DNA of 64,000 bases from Profundicola chukchiensis (GCF_029664245.1 NZ_JANAIE010000002.1:1-64000), one strand, 5' to 3'; shown: positions 25,676 to 35,195, counted from the first letter of the stretch. Numbers and translations are program-made. The notes: generated from the sequence alone by a model not told the origin.

Positions 25676-25879
25676 AGATTTATCTAAAATCTGTTTAGCT
25701 TTTAAAAAATATTCTGTTTCTACCTGTAATCTATAGCCTCCCATAGTAGATGGAATCTGCGAATACAGCTGATTTTGATCTAAAACATAAGCTCTAATTC
25801 CTTCGCTTTCCAATCTCGCTTTGAAGATTTCTGCTTCAACGGGATTATAAAATGTATGTAATATGGTGAATTTTGACAT
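25658..25879 (-). CDS. DUF2007-family small protein
   Basis: A 73-residue protein of the DUF2007 (putative signal-transducing) family. Visible are FTILHTFYNPVEAEIFKARLESEGI, then AYVLDQNQ and a GGYRLQVETEYFLKAKQIL end, together an alpha/beta fold about the size of a ferredoxin-like ACT module. Biochemical role is not known. Three bases separate it from the PPK2 gene upstream, so they share an mRNA; the rplS promoter begins inside its 3' end. Confidence 0.75.
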   Translation of the reverse strand: MSKFTILHTFYNPVEAEIFKARLESEGIRAYVLDQNQLYSQIPSTMGGYRLQVETEYFLKAKQILDKSLENEE

Positions 25880-25882
25880 CGA

Positions 25883-26704
25883 TTAGGAGTGTTTAGTTAC
25901 AATCTTCTTTTTGGTTTTAATTTTAACTTCAGGATCATAACCTGGAATATTATCTAAAACATATTTGATAGCCTCTAATCTTGCTTTTTTCTTGCTATCA
26001 GTTTTAATCTCAATCCAAGGTAGTTCTTCCGTAGAAGTTTCCTTTATCATTTTTTCGATGTATTTAGAATAATCATCCCATTTGTCTTGAGCTTGTTCAT
26101 CTAATCCACCAATCTTCCATCTTTTCAATGGACTTTCTCTTCTTTTATCTAATCTTTCCTTTTGCTCTTCTTTAGAGATGTCCAAGAAAAATTTAAATAA
26201 GATAATCCCATCATTTACCAAACGCTGCTCTAGCGGATTAACTTCTTTCATGAAAAGCTCATACTGCTCCTCCGTACAGAAGCCAAAAACGGGTTCAACC
26301 ACAGCGCGATTATACCAACTCCTATCAAAGAATGCAATTTCCCCTTCTCTAGGTAAATGTTTGATATATCTCTGGAAATACCATTCTTTCTGCTCTTGCT
26401 CTGTAGGTTTAGGTAAAGCAACAATCTTAGCTTTTTTAGGATTGATATTCATTAAGAATCTCTTAATCGTTCCACCCTTACCCGCAGCATCTCTTCCTTC
26501 GAATATAATTAAAAGCCTTTTTCCGCTTTCTATAATATGGGACTGCAAACGAACCAATTCTACTTGTAATTCAGCTAACTCTTTCTCGTAAGCAAGTTGT
26601 TTCAGGAATTTCTTCTCTTTGATGACTTTATTATCGATCAAAAATTCCATTATCTCCTTTTCACTATGAATTAGTTCTAGATCTTTTAAATTAAATTCTC
26701 CCAT
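25883..26704 (-). CDS. polyphosphate kinase 2 family protein
   Basis: PPK2 enzymes use polyphosphate to phosphorylate nucleotides (NDP to NTP, or NMP to NDP). The 273-residue protein has a single PPK2 domain: Walker A IIFEGRDAAGKGGTIKRF (about 67-84), LPREGEIAFFDRSWYNRAVVEPV with Walker B (about 117-139), the lid with KEEQKERLDKRRESPLKRWK, and WDDYSKYIEKMI. The single-domain length and sequence fit class I, which mainly makes NTP from NDP; this substrate assignment is by family. It heads a two-gene operon with the DUF2007 gene. Confidence 0.9.
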   Translation of the reverse strand: MGEFNLKDLELIHSEKEIMEFLIDNKVIKEKKFLKQLAYEKELAELQVELVRLQSHIIESGKRLLIIFEGRDAAGKGGTIKRFLMNINPKKAKIVALPKPTEQEQKEWYFQRYIKHLPREGEIAFFDRSWYNRAVVEPVFGFCTEEQYELFMKEVNPLEQRLVNDGIILFKFFLDISKEEQKERLDKRRESPLKRWKIGGLDEQAQDKWDDYSKYIEKMIKETSTEELPWIEIKTDSKKKARLEAIKYVLDNIPGYDPEVKIKTKKKIVTKHS

Positions 26705-26856
26705 CGGTAAATCTGTTTATCTCAAAAATAAGGAAAAACAAGCGAATCTCTATGTTTTCACAAGCTAATCCTAACAATTTTATTCTTAAACATTCAAATT
26801 ATAAAAACTATATCACTTCAAGATAAGTGCTTGAATCATTTTTGAAAGTATAAATC

Positions 26857-26888
26857 AAAAAAAAATCGCTCCTTTTGAGAGCGATTTT
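26857..26888 (-). terminator. terminator after cdsZ
   Basis: On the minus strand AAAATCGCTC pairs with GAGCGATTTT around a short loop, with a run of T residues following. Confidence 0.85.
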
Positions 26889-26910
26889 AAATATTGTAAA
26901 CAAAATGATA

Positions 26911-27690
26911 TTAATTAATAATATCCTCCATTTTCTTTCTTTCTTCAGCTGCTAATTCAGCATCTACCAAAATTCTACCACTGTGCTCATCTGTAATGAT
27001 TTTCTTGCGTAATGCAATTTCCATTTGACGTTGTGGGGGAATAGTGAAATAAGAACCTGCAGATGCTCCTCTTTCAACTGGAACTACAGCTAAACCATTT
27101 TTAACGGCTGCTCTAATTTTAGTGTAAGCTTTTAACAATCTTGGTTCGATGTTTTGAGAAAACTCCTCTGCTTTTTTCAACAAAGTTTTTTCTTCTTTCT
27201 CTGTTTCCTTAACGATTTTATCTAATTCAGAGTTCTTGTGCTCAAGGTGCTCTCTATAGTTCGCTAATTTTTCATCAACCTTTGCAATCAATTCTTTTTT
27301 CTCCTCGATTTTGAATTTAAACTCTTTGATTCTTTTCTCACTAAGTTCAATTTCAAGCTCTTGGTATTCAATTTCTTTAGCTAAAGCTTCGAATTCACGG
27401 TTATTTCTAACGTTATCTTGCTGGCCTGTATATTTTTTAATTAAAGCTTCTGACTGCTTAATTGCTTCTTTGCGAGCCTTGATGTCTTTATCCAATTCTT
27501 TTACCTCGTCGGTAATTTTTGCGTGTCTCTTTTCGTATCCTGCTATGTCATCTTCTAAATCCTGCACTTCTAAAGGCAACTCGCCGCGCGTGTTTCTAAT
27601 TTCATCCAGTCGAGAATCAATTAATTGCAAATCATATAATGCGCGTAATTTATCTTCAACCGTTACGTCACTTTTTTTTGTTTTAGCCAT
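26911..27690 (-). CDS. cdsZ: CdsZ-like coiled-coil protein with degenerate zinc ribbon
   Basis: A 259-residue protein of the C4-type zinc-ribbon family now called CdsZ. Residues about 15-185 form a long antiparallel coiled coil dominated by Glu, Lys and Leu heptads. The C-terminal segment PVERGASAGSYFTIPPQ and ITDEHSGRILVD lines up with the zinc ribbon, whose family form carries two CxxC pairs at these places. Here all four ligand positions are non-Cys and the whole protein contains no cysteine. It lies 2 bp after the nif3-like gene in the same operon. Role not established here; the fold may persist without metal. Confidence 0.8.
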   Translation of the reverse strand: MAKTKKSDVTVEDKLRALYDLQLIDSRLDEIRNTRGELPLEVQDLEDDIAGYEKRHAKITDEVKELDKDIKARKEAIKQSEALIKKYTGQQDNVRNNREFEALAKEIEYQELEIELSEKRIKEFKFKIEEKKELIAKVDEKLANYREHLEHKNSELDKIVKETEKEEKTLLKKAEEFSQNIEPRLLKAYTKIRAAVKNGLAVVPVERGASAGSYFTIPPQRQMEIALRKKIITDEHSGRILVDAELAAEERKKMEDIIN

Positions 27691-27692
27691 AA

Positions 27693-28790
27693 TTAAATAT
27701 AGTAGTTTATTGGATTCGTGTTTATACCTGATATAAGGATTGCAAAATTAGGAAATTTTTCTGTAATATAGCTTGTTATATGATTTTTAGTGAATTGTTC
27801 TGATTCATAATGTCCAATATCACATAACAATATGTCTTCATCGGCCAAAAAGAAATCATGATATTTCATGTCAGCGGTCACAAATGCATCAGCACCAGCG
27901 GCTTTAGCAGCGGCAATCCCAAATGCACCCGAACCTCCTAATACAGCAACTTTTTTAATTTTCTTGCCACTTAAATTAGAATGACGAATGCAGTCTGTTG
28001 GTAAATTCGTTTTTACAAGTTTTAAGAAATCATCCTCATTCATAGGATTTTCTAATTCTCCTATCTGTCCCATTCCTTTGGTTTGGTCAGGATTCTTCAA
28101 AGCAATTAAATCGTAGGCAACCTCTTCATAAGGATGAGCATCGCGCATAGCCTTAAGTGCAACCCCAATCTGATGACTTTGAACAAGGATTTCTACTTTG
28201 GTTTCGGGTTCGGTATGTCTGACATACATTTCGCCTAAAGTTGGATTGGCTGAACCCACTGGCATAAACGTTCCTTCACCTTTAAGACTAAAACTACATT
28301 CTGCGTAGTTTCCAATGGTTCCTGCTCCGGTGGCGAAAATCGCATCTTTTACTTTCTTTGCATCCTTGTGTGGCACATAGAAAACTAACTTATGTAAGTT
28401 ATGATTTTTAGGCATTAAAATTTGATTATTCTTCAAACCTAATTGAGAACAAATTCTTCCATTTACACCATCTAATTGTGCATCTAAATTGGTATGGATA
28501 GCATAAATAGCTATATTATTCTGAATCGCTTTAACGACTAAACGCTCTACACGAGAATTACCAGAAAGGCGCTTTAAACCTTTAAAAATCAAAGGATGAA
28601 AAGTGATAATAAGGTCAGCTTTTTCATCTATTGCCTCTTCCATCACATCGTCTGTAACATCTAAAGTAACCAAAGCTTTATTAACTTCTGCAGAAGGATC
28701 TCCAACAAGCAATCCTACGTTGTCAAAATCTTCTGCATCTGATTTGGGAGCCCAATTTTCTAAGGCGTTTATAATTTGTTTTAATTGCAT
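27693..28790 (-). CDS. Nif3-like dinuclear metal-centre protein
   Basis: A 365-residue member of the Nif3/YbgI/YqfO family (GTP cyclohydrolase 1 type 2-like), a toroidal hexamer with a di-metal site. Metal-binding motifs are FDNVGLLVGD, LIITFHPLIFKGL, IYAIHTNLDAQLDGVN and, in the C-terminal half, DAFVTADMKYHDFFLADE with LLCDIGHYESEQF. The insert at about 130-235 corresponds to the YqfO/CutA1-like domain that lengthens this subgroup. Actual substrate is unknown in the family. Co-transcribed with cdsZ, a pairing common in Bacteroidota. Confidence 0.9.
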   Translation of the reverse strand: MQLKQIINALENWAPKSDAEDFDNVGLLVGDPSAEVNKALVTLDVTDDVMEEAIDEKADLIITFHPLIFKGLKRLSGNSRVERLVVKAIQNNIAIYAIHTNLDAQLDGVNGRICSQLGLKNNQILMPKNHNLHKLVFYVPHKDAKKVKDAIFATGAGTIGNYAECSFSLKGEGTFMPVGSANPTLGEMYVRHTEPETKVEILVQSHQIGVALKAMRDAHPYEEVAYDLIALKNPDQTKGMGQIGELENPMNEDDFLKLVKTNLPTDCIRHSNLSGKKIKKVAVLGGSGAFGIAAAKAAGADAFVTADMKYHDFFLADEDILLCDIGHYESEQFTKNHITSYITEKFPNFAILISGINTNPINYYI

Positions 28791-28862
28791 TAATTAAGAA
28801 TCTTCAAGTTCAAAAATAAGATAGAAATATACGGATTTAATGTTCAAGTTTAAAATCTTAAA

Positions 28863-28900
28863 ACAAAAAAAATACGGACCTTAAAATTAAGATCCGTACT
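28863..28900 (-). terminator. terminator after the cyclophilin-FKBP gene
   Basis: The minus strand has AGTACGGA(T)CTTAA pairing with TTAAGGTCCGTA and then an eight-T run. The stem lies between the stop of the immunophilin gene (28923) and the start of nif3 on the same strand. Confidence 0.82.
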
Positions 28901-28922
28901 TGATTTATTAAGTTTTATAATA

Positions 28923-30002
28923 TTACTTTAAAACTTCCATATCAAAATACAAGGTAGCGTTTGGTGGAATAATTCCTCCAGCGCCTTGTGTACCATATCC
29001 TAATGTTGGAGGGATGGTTAAGAAAACTTTAGAACCTCTCTCAAACATCGTCAATGCTTGCATCCATCCTTGAATTAATTGGGTTTGCCCAACTGTAATA
29101 TCTAAAGGTTGTTGTCTGTCGTAAGATGAATCTAAAACTTTACCATTTGCTAAACGTAGAGTATAGTGTACTTGAATATCATCTCCAGCCACTGGTTTTG
29201 CACCATCACCTTTTTCTAAGATATTATACTTTAAACCACTATCTACAATCTCTGAATTTTTGCTTAATTCTTGGATTCTATCAGTTTCAGCTTTTAATTT
29301 TTCAGCTTCTCTTTTCTTAGCTTCTTCTAATTTAGTTTTGTGATTAGCTTTGGCTGATTTAAAAGATTTTAAAGCATCATATTTTTTGTAATCATCACCT
29401 TTTCTAATAATGTCTACGTGCTTGATAGCGATATCAACTTTTGGCTTGTCTTGTGGCCCTTTAGCTACATTAGCAATGCTGTCAATAACTTCTAAACCAT
29501 CGATTACTTCACCAAAAACTGAATGTTTACCATCTAACCAAGGTGTAGGAACTTCTGTAATGAAAAATTGAGAACCATTTGTGTTTGGTCCTGAGTTAGC
29601 CATTGATAAAATACCTTTTTTATCGTGTTTTAAGTTTTCATCAAACTCATCTTCGAATTTATATCCAGGATCTCCCATACCTGTACCCGTTGGGTCTCCA
29701 CCTTGAATCATAAAATCTTTGATAACTCTGTGAAAGATAATTCCATCGTAAAAAGGAACACCTAATTTCTTAGCTTTATTGTCAATTTTACCTTCTGCTA
29801 AACCTACAAAGTTGGCTACAGTCATTGGAGTTTCTTTCTCATGTAATTTGATTAACATGTCACCCTTGGTGGTTTGCATGTGTGCGTATAAACCGTCACC
29901 TAATGCTTTGTACTCTTCTTTACTCATATATTTTGGTATTGTACTACAGCTTGTTATGAATAGCATAACAAGTATTATTAATTTGATTGAATTACTTTTC
30001 AT
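28923..30002 (-). CDS. dual-family immunophilin lipoprotein (cyclophilin + FKBP)
   Basis: A 359-residue peptidyl-prolyl isomerase that joins two unrelated PPIase folds. The signal [19 protein letters not shown] makes it a lipoprotein, so it probably acts in the periplasm. The cyclophilin domain (about 35-200) has [35 protein letters not shown] and [11 protein letters not shown]; the usual Trp of the cyclosporin site is seen only as [10 protein letters not shown] charged helical linker (about 205-250) leads to an FKBP domain (about 255-359) with [30 protein letters not shown] and [13 protein letters not shown]. Its start overlaps gldI by 11 bp. Confidence 0.9.
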   Translation of the reverse strand: MKSNSIKLIILVMLFITSCSTIPKYMSKEEYKALGDGLYAHMQTTKGDMLIKLHEKETPMTVANFVGLAEGKIDNKAKKLGVPFYDGIIFHRVIKDFMIQGGDPTGTGMGDPGYKFEDEFDENLKHDKKGILSMANSGPNTNGSQFFITEVPTPWLDGKHSVFGEVIDGLEVIDSIANVAKGPQDKPKVDIAIKHVDIIRKGDDYKKYDALKSFKSAKANHKTKLEEAKKREAEKLKAETDRIQELSKNSEIVDSGLKYNILEKGDGAKPVAGDDIQVHYTLRLANGKVLDSSYDRQQPLDITVGQTQLIQGWMQALTMFERGSKVFLTIPPTLGYGTQGAGGIIPPNATLYFDMEVLK

Positions 30003-30540
30003 AGTTGACTATATCTTCTAAATTTATTTCGATAACTAGAGGCTCATCAGTTCCAATGTTTTTTCTATCTCCATCTACGCCATAAGCCAAGGAAGAAGGA
30101 ACTAATAATTTGGCATATTCGCCTTCACTCATTCTTTTTAAACCATATTCTATCCCTGGAATCATAGAAGTCTGCCCCATTACAATAAGCTGATTTCCAA
30201 TATCATCATAGGAATAGATGATACTATCTTGCATATTGCTAATTTGATAGTTAAATCTAATGGTATCGAAATCTTTAACGTTTCTAACGTTTACCATTTC
30301 AGTTCTGGTCATATAAAAGCCTGCATTTGTAGGAAGGAAATCCTCTTCATGCTTTTGAATATAAATTTGTATATCCTTGTCTTCTAAGTCCTTTAATTGT
30401 TTATTAAACTTCTTAGAGTATTCTAGGAAACCGTCATTAGAATAAACGGTAGGATATTGAGGTGGAGCTTTTTTACAACTCACCAAAAAGCTGCTTGCCA
30501 AAACAAGACTAAATAGTAGTATTTTCAAGTTTTTCTGCAT
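29992..30540 (-). CDS. gldI: gliding motility-associated PPIase lipoprotein GldI
   Basis: A 182-residue lipoprotein (signal ending SSFLVSC, then KKAPPQYP) with a C-terminal FKBP-type domain (about 85-182): [34 protein letters not shown] and [12 protein letters not shown]. GldI is required for gliding in Flavobacterium and probably folds periplasmic or outer-membrane machinery. The N-terminal 80 residues are typical of GldI and not of general FKBPs. It overlaps the DHH gene upstream by 32 bp and the dual immunophilin downstream by 11 bp, making a compact operon. Confidence 0.85.
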   Translation of the reverse strand: MQKNLKILLFSLVLASSFLVSCKKAPPQYPTVYSNDGFLEYSKKFNKQLKDLEDKDIQIYIQKHEEDFLPTNAGFYMTRTEMVNVRNVKDFDTIRFNYQISNMQDSIIYSYDDIGNQLIVMGQTSMIPGIEYGLKRMSEGEYAKLLVPSSLAYGVDGDRKNIGTDEPLVIEINLEDIVNYEK

Positions 30541-31531
30541 AATTAGGCAACAAATTTACGAATTCTTTTACGGTATCTTCTATACTTTTATCGGATCTTC
30601 CGCCTGAAGCATTTACATGGCCTCCTCCATTAAAATGTTCTCTTGCCACTTCGCTACAGTCGAAATTGCCCTTAGATCTAAAAGAGATTTTAACCATATC
30701 TTTTTGTGTATCATCTGCCATAAATACAGAGAAAACAATATCTTCTAATCCCAAACCATAATTAACAAAACCTTCGGTGTCTCCTTTTTGGTAGCCATTT
30801 TCTAATAATTCCTCACGGCTCATGGTAAACAATGCTGTTCTGTATTCAGGAAAAACTTGAATATTATCTAAAAATCGACTTAATAATTTAAGTCTAGACT
30901 CAGAAAAAGTATCTAGATAATCTAAAATTTTATACGGCTCTGCGCCATGTCTTATTAATTGAGCAGCAGTTTCTAATGTAGAAGGTTTAACAGAAGCGAA
31001 TTTAAAATTCCCGGTATCGGTAATAATTCCGGTGTACAGACAAGTGGCAATATCAGCATCTACCAAATCTGTCCAATTCATGGCTTCTGCAAAATGCCAA
31101 ACCATCTCACAGGTTGCAGGCATTTCAGTATTAGAATAGGTGAAATCAAATTCTTGCGGAAATTGATGATGGTCGATAAGAACTTTATAAGCTGAAGAGT
31201 TATTGATTAAGTCTTCTAACTGATCTGCTCTAGAAGGTTCATTGAAGTCTAGCATGAATAAAACATCGGCTTGAGCAATACCGATTTCTGCTCCTTTTGG
31301 ATTGAAATCAGCGTTAAAAATTTTCTTTGCCTCTGGCATCCACTTTAAGAATTTAGGAAAATCATTCGGCGAAATTATTTGAACATCATGACCTAACTTC
31401 TTTAATATTTGAGATAAGCCCAAGGTAGAACCAATAGCATCGCCATCGGGGTTTTTATGGGGAATAATCACAACTTTTTTAGGAGATTGTAAGATTCTTT
31501 TAAGTTCAAATATTTTATCTGGATTCAACAT
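30509..31531 (-). CDS. DHH-family phosphoesterase (NrnA-like)
   Basis: A 340-residue bifunctional oligoribonuclease/pAp phosphatase type enzyme: it would degrade nanoRNA and 3'-phosphoadenosine 5'-phosphate in the cytosol. The DHH domain shows PHKNPDGDAIGSTLGL for metal binding, DVLFMLDFNEPSR, the name-giving VLIDHHQFP near residues 115-123, and YTGIITDTGNFKF. The C-terminal DHHA1 domain has HFNGGGHVNASGG. It heads the operon with gldI and the cyclophilin-FKBP gene; the last 32 bp overlap gldI. Confidence 0.9.
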   Translation of the reverse strand: MLNPDKIFELKRILQSPKKVVIIPHKNPDGDAIGSTLGLSQILKKLGHDVQIISPNDFPKFLKWMPEAKKIFNADFNPKGAEIGIAQADVLFMLDFNEPSRADQLEDLINNSSAYKVLIDHHQFPQEFDFTYSNTEMPATCEMVWHFAEAMNWTDLVDADIATCLYTGIITDTGNFKFASVKPSTLETAAQLIRHGAEPYKILDYLDTFSESRLKLLSRFLDNIQVFPEYRTALFTMSREELLENGYQKGDTEGFVNYGLGLEDIVFSVFMADDTQKDMVKISFRSKGNFDCSEVAREHFNGGGHVNASGGRSDKSIEDTVKEFVNLLPNYAEKLENTTI

Positions 31532-31688
31532 AAACTAGTTTAGGTATTGCGAAAATAATCAATTTAAGTTGATTTTACTTGCTTTAAAACTAAAGCATTG
31601 AGGATTTTAGAAGCTTGCTCGATTTTTCTATCTTTTGTATTCTTATTTATTCAGAAAATAGTTAGAATTTTACCCTTCAATTTAATTC

Positions 31689-32579
31689 ATGAGTTCAAAA
31701 AATAAATACTTCATTCTCATTTTGTTAGCCTTGGTTTGGGGTACATCTTTTATATTGATTAAAAAATCGGTAGATGTATTTACACCTTACCAAGTGGGTG
31801 CATTGAGAGTGACTATGGCTGGAGCTGTATTAATGTTATTTGGTATTCCAGCGATGAGAAGATTAGACAGGAAAACCATTATGTGGGCAGGTATTGGAGG
31901 TTTTTTTGGGAATTTTATACCGATGTATTTATTTCCTATGGCCGAGGTTAGAGTTAGTAGTTCGTTGGCGGGGATATTAAATTCATTGGTTCCGATATTT
32001 ACTTTATTATTTGCCTTTTTATTATTTAAAACTAAAAGCTCTAAGGTTCAAATCATAGGAGCTATTATTGGATTTTTTGGCGCCAATATTCTCATGTTTT
32101 TTGCGGGAGGTCCTGGAGAAGAATCTAGCTTTTGGCATGCGATGTTGATTGTATTAGCTACCATGTCCTATGCACTAAGCGGATTGATTGTAAAAGAAAA
32201 ACTCAATCATGTTAAATCGATGGATTTAGGTGGAATTGTGTTTACGATTTGGTTTTTCCCTTCTGTTATCATTTTATTTTTCTCTGGATTTTTCGAGTCC
32301 TGGACTGGCAGTCGAGAACAATGGGAAGGATTAGGCTATGTAAGTGTGCTTGCGTTTATTGGAACAGCTATGGCCATGATTTTATTTTATAAACTAATAC
32401 AACAAACCTCGGCTGTATTTGCCTCCACAGTGACTTATCTAATGCCTTTGGTTGCCATTATGTGGGGCGTATTAGCTGGAGAAAGTTTGAATGTATGGTT
32501 TATTGTAGGTGGATTGTTAATATTGGCTGGTATCTACTTAATACGAGAGAAACCAAAATTGGATTCATTAGAAATATAA
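31689..32579 (+). CDS. EamA/DMT-family permease
   Basis: A 296-residue inner-membrane protein with ten hydrophobic helices arranged as two EamA repeats: the first contains ALVWGTSFILIKKSVDVFTPYQVGALR, and the second begins after residue 148 and has LSGLIVKEKL and PLVAIMWGVLAGE. Members export or import small metabolites such as amino acids, so the substrate is not known here. The gene is alone; the 105 bp after it show nothing notable. Confidence 0.85.
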   Translation: MSSKNKYFILILLALVWGTSFILIKKSVDVFTPYQVGALRVTMAGAVLMLFGIPAMRRLDRKTIMWAGIGGFFGNFIPMYLFPMAEVRVSSSLAGILNSLVPIFTLLFAFLLFKTKSSKVQIIGAIIGFFGANILMFFAGGPGEESSFWHAMLIVLATMSYALSGLIVKEKLNHVKSMDLGGIVFTIWFFPSVIILFFSGFFESWTGSREQWEGLGYVSVLAFIGTAMAMILFYKLIQQTSAVFASTVTYLMPLVAIMWGVLAGESLNVWFIVGGLLILAGIYLIREKPKLDSLEI

Positions 32580-32684
32580 AACTATATGATTGGAAATGCT
32601 ACTAGTGTTCTAACACAATTTAACGTTAATGATTTTAGTGGATTCCAAAATATTTAATACCTTCATTCATTAAATTTATAAAGC

Positions 32685-33344
32685 ATGTTTCCAGCAGAAC
32701 TTAGCATATTAGCCTCAGAGTTTATTACACCAGATACCAAAAGATTTATAACTACTAAACCCAAGGGATTTGTTTTTCAACCAGGCCAGGCTTTGTTACT
32801 TTCTATTGATTTGCCAGAGTATAGAGACATAGTACGTCCCTATTCTATTACCTCCTTAAATAATGTTGATTATTTAGAATTTATTATTAAATCTTACCCA
32901 GACGGAACTTTTACCAAGAAGGTAACCAGTTTAAATGCGGGGGATAAATTTTTGGTTCATGGTGAGGTAAGCGGAATCAAATTTAGAGGACCAGGGATTT
33001 TTATAGCCGCAGGTTCTGGTATAACTGGCTTTATTTCGATCATACGTGCTTTGTACGCCTCTAAAAATATGCGAAATGTTGGTTTACTTTATTCTGTACA
33101 AACTCCACAAGACGTGATCTTAGGCGCCGAGTTTAAAGAAATATTTGGTAATAACTTTGTGCCAGTGTTTACTAAATACAAGGTTATTGGTTTTAGCGAA
33201 GCTAGAATGGATAAGAAATACCTAGTTGACACGATTGGAAGCTTTGATCAGCTATTTTATATCGCAGGGCCAACGAGTTTTGTTCAGGATATTTCTAAAT
33301 ATCTAATTGAGTTGGGAGCTGAGTCCGAGCATATTATTATTTAA
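32685..33344 (+). CDS. ferredoxin-reductase-like flavoprotein
   Basis: A 219-residue FAD/NAD(P)H-type oxidoreductase made only of the FAD-binding barrel and the nucleotide-binding domain. Visible are QPGQALLLSID, the FAD motif RPYSITSL (about 47-54), DGTFTKKV, the pyrophosphate-binding GIFIAAGSGITGFISIIRAL, and the C-terminal FYIAGPTSFVQDI. The protein ends without the aromatic C-terminus of plant-type ferredoxin reductases. It has no 2Fe-2S domain, so it must pass electrons to a separate partner, unknown here. Monocistronic. Confidence 0.8.
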   Translation: MFPAELSILASEFITPDTKRFITTKPKGFVFQPGQALLLSIDLPEYRDIVRPYSITSLNNVDYLEFIIKSYPDGTFTKKVTSLNAGDKFLVHGEVSGIKFRGPGIFIAAGSGITGFISIIRALYASKNMRNVGLLYSVQTPQDVILGAEFKEIFGNNFVPVFTKYKVIGFSEARMDKKYLVDTIGSFDQLFYIAGPTSFVQDISKYLIELGAESEHIII

Positions 33345-33825
33345 GTTAAATCATCTGTAAGTACCATTTGTATTTTATATTTTGATTATATCCAACTTCT
33401 CTCTTTCCACTTACATGATGAACTCCTTCAAAATCATCTTACTCAAAACGAAATGTCAAAGAAATTCGATTGTTTATAATTTTACTTGAAACACACTGTA
33501 GGACTTGGTGTTGTGCTAAAGCCTGCTATTTCGGGATTTGGTCACAAGGAATATCAAATAAGGCAAGAGGGTTGTCATTCAACAATAATTTAACATCTTT
33601 TCTCCTAAAAGATTCGTTCATATATAATTAACTTAGATTCCAAGTTTGCTATTATTAAATTCAAGAAATAGAATTCTGTGGTCTTTAATTTTATTTTTGA
33701 AGATTCCTTGTTAAAACTGAATAGCTGTATAGGTATAAAATAAGACTTAAAATAAAGATAGTGTCATGCTAAAATCGGGCGTATTTACTCGATGAAATAA
33801 AACACATAGAACAATCCGCAATAAA
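33345..33825. other. 480-bp gap without a gene; element-like remnant
   Basis: No frame here is convincing. The plus strand has AGGACTTGGTGTTGTGCT at 33500-33517, matching (apart from a 3-nt TGT insertion) the minus-strand sequence at 20674-20654. GCTATTTCGGGATTTGG follows. The rest is AT-rich with many stops in all frames. It could be the trace of the same repeat or mobile element; nothing more can be supported. Confidence 0.3.
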
Positions 33826-33852
33826 AATAGCCACCTCAAATGAGGTGGCTAT
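33824..33852 (-). terminator. terminator of the nqr operon
   Basis: On the minus strand AATAGCCACCTCA pairs perfectly with TGAGGTGGCTATT and is followed by TTTATTG. It lies 25 bp beyond the nqrF stop. Confidence 0.85.
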
Positions 33853-33877
33853 TCTATGTATTATTTATAACTTCTAA

Positions 33878-35194
33878 CTATCCGAAGTCATCGAATCTAA
33901 CGTTCTCTGGTGGAACTCCGAAATCTTCTGTCATTTTCTCTACAGCTTGATTCATTAATGGTGGTCCACAGAAATAGAACTCAACATCTTCTGGTGTATC
34001 ATGATACTGTAAGTAGTTATCGATTAAGGCTTGGTGAACGAATCCAACAAAACCATCTCCTTCTGTATCATTGATATCTTTCATCACTTTCCAATTGTCT
34101 TCTTCCAATGGCTCTGAAAGTACCATATAGAATTTGAAGTTTGGAAAATCTTTCTCTAATTGTCTAAAGTAGTGGATGTAGAACAATTCAGCTCTAGAAC
34201 GACCTCCGTACCAATAAGAAACCTTTCTGTTGGTTTTAATGGTGTGGAATAATTGGAATAAATGTGATCTCATTGGTGCCATACCAGCTCCACCACCAAC
34301 ATAAATCATTTCTGAATCAGATTCTTCGTTGATAAAGAACTCACCGAATGGACCAGAGATAATACACTCATCACCTTCTTTTAAATTAAAGATATAAGAC
34401 GATGCAATACCTGGGTTTACATCCATCCACTTATTATTCTTTCTATCCCATGGTGGCGTAGCAATACGTACGTTCAACATAATTTCACGTCCTTCTGCTG
34501 GATATGAAGCCATAGAGTAGGCTCTTTCAACTACTTCATCATTCTTCATCACCAATGGCCATAATCCAAATTTATCCCATTCTGCACGGAACTTATCTGG
34601 TTCACCTGGGTGATCTGTAGGGTGAGCAGAAATATCCATATCCTCAAATTTGATTTCACATTTAGGAACCTCAATTTGGATATATCCACCTGCTTTGTAG
34701 TTCATATCTTCTGGAATCTCTACAACAAATTCCTTAATAAATGAAGCTACGTTATAGTTTCTAACAACCTTAGCATTAAATTTCTTAATCCCAAAAATTT
34801 CTTCTGGAATTCTAATTTTCATGTCTTGCTTTACCTTAACTTGACAAGATAAACGAGCTCCATCTTTCAATTCAGCTCTTGTAAAGTGAGGTGTTTCTGT
34901 AGGAAGTGCTTCTCCACCACCTTCGTCTACGTGACATTCACATTGAATACAAGTTCCACCTCCACCACAAGCAGATGGTAAGAAAATGTTTTGGCCACTT
35001 AAGGTAGTTAGTAGAGTATCTCCCGATCCTACCGTAAGGGTTTTCTCGTTATTAATCGTAATTTGAACAGGCCCTGAAGGTGCAAGTTTTTGCTTGGTAA
35101 ATAATAAAATAGATACCAACAAAAGCACCAATACTAAAAATGCAATAACGGCTGCGGTTACAGTTAGTCCAACGGATGCTGCAAGTATTGTCAT
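33878..35194 (-). CDS. nqrF: Na+-translocating NADH:quinone reductase subunit F
   Basis: NqrF takes the hydride from NADH and feeds electrons into the Nqr complex. The 438-residue protein has an N-terminal membrane helix (about 10-32), a [2Fe-2S] domain with Cys76, Cys82, Cys85 and Cys117, and a ferredoxin-reductase unit with the FAD motif RAYSMASYP. NADH-binding motifs are YVGGGAGMAPMRSHLFQL and a C-terminal YFCGPPLMNQAV, ending VRFDDFG. Its start lies 1 bp after the nqrE stop as the last gene of the operon. Confidence 0.96.
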   Translation of the reverse strand: MTILAASVGLTVTAAVIAFLVLVLLLVSILLFTKQKLAPSGPVQITINNEKTLTVGSGDTLLTTLSGQNIFLPSACGGGGTCIQCECHVDEGGGEALPTETPHFTRAELKDGARLSCQVKVKQDMKIRIPEEIFGIKKFNAKVVRNYNVASFIKEFVVEIPEDMNYKAGGYIQIEVPKCEIKFEDMDISAHPTDHPGEPDKFRAEWDKFGLWPLVMKNDEVVERAYSMASYPAEGREIMLNVRIATPPWDRKNNKWMDVNPGIASSYIFNLKEGDECIISGPFGEFFINEESDSEMIYVGGGAGMAPMRSHLFQLFHTIKTNRKVSYWYGGRSRAELFYIHYFRQLEKDFPNFKFYMVLSEPLEEDNWKVMKDINDTEGDGFVGFVHQALIDNYLQYHDTPEDVEFYFCGPPLMNQAVEKMTEDFGVPPENVRFDDFG

Positions 35195-35195
35195 A

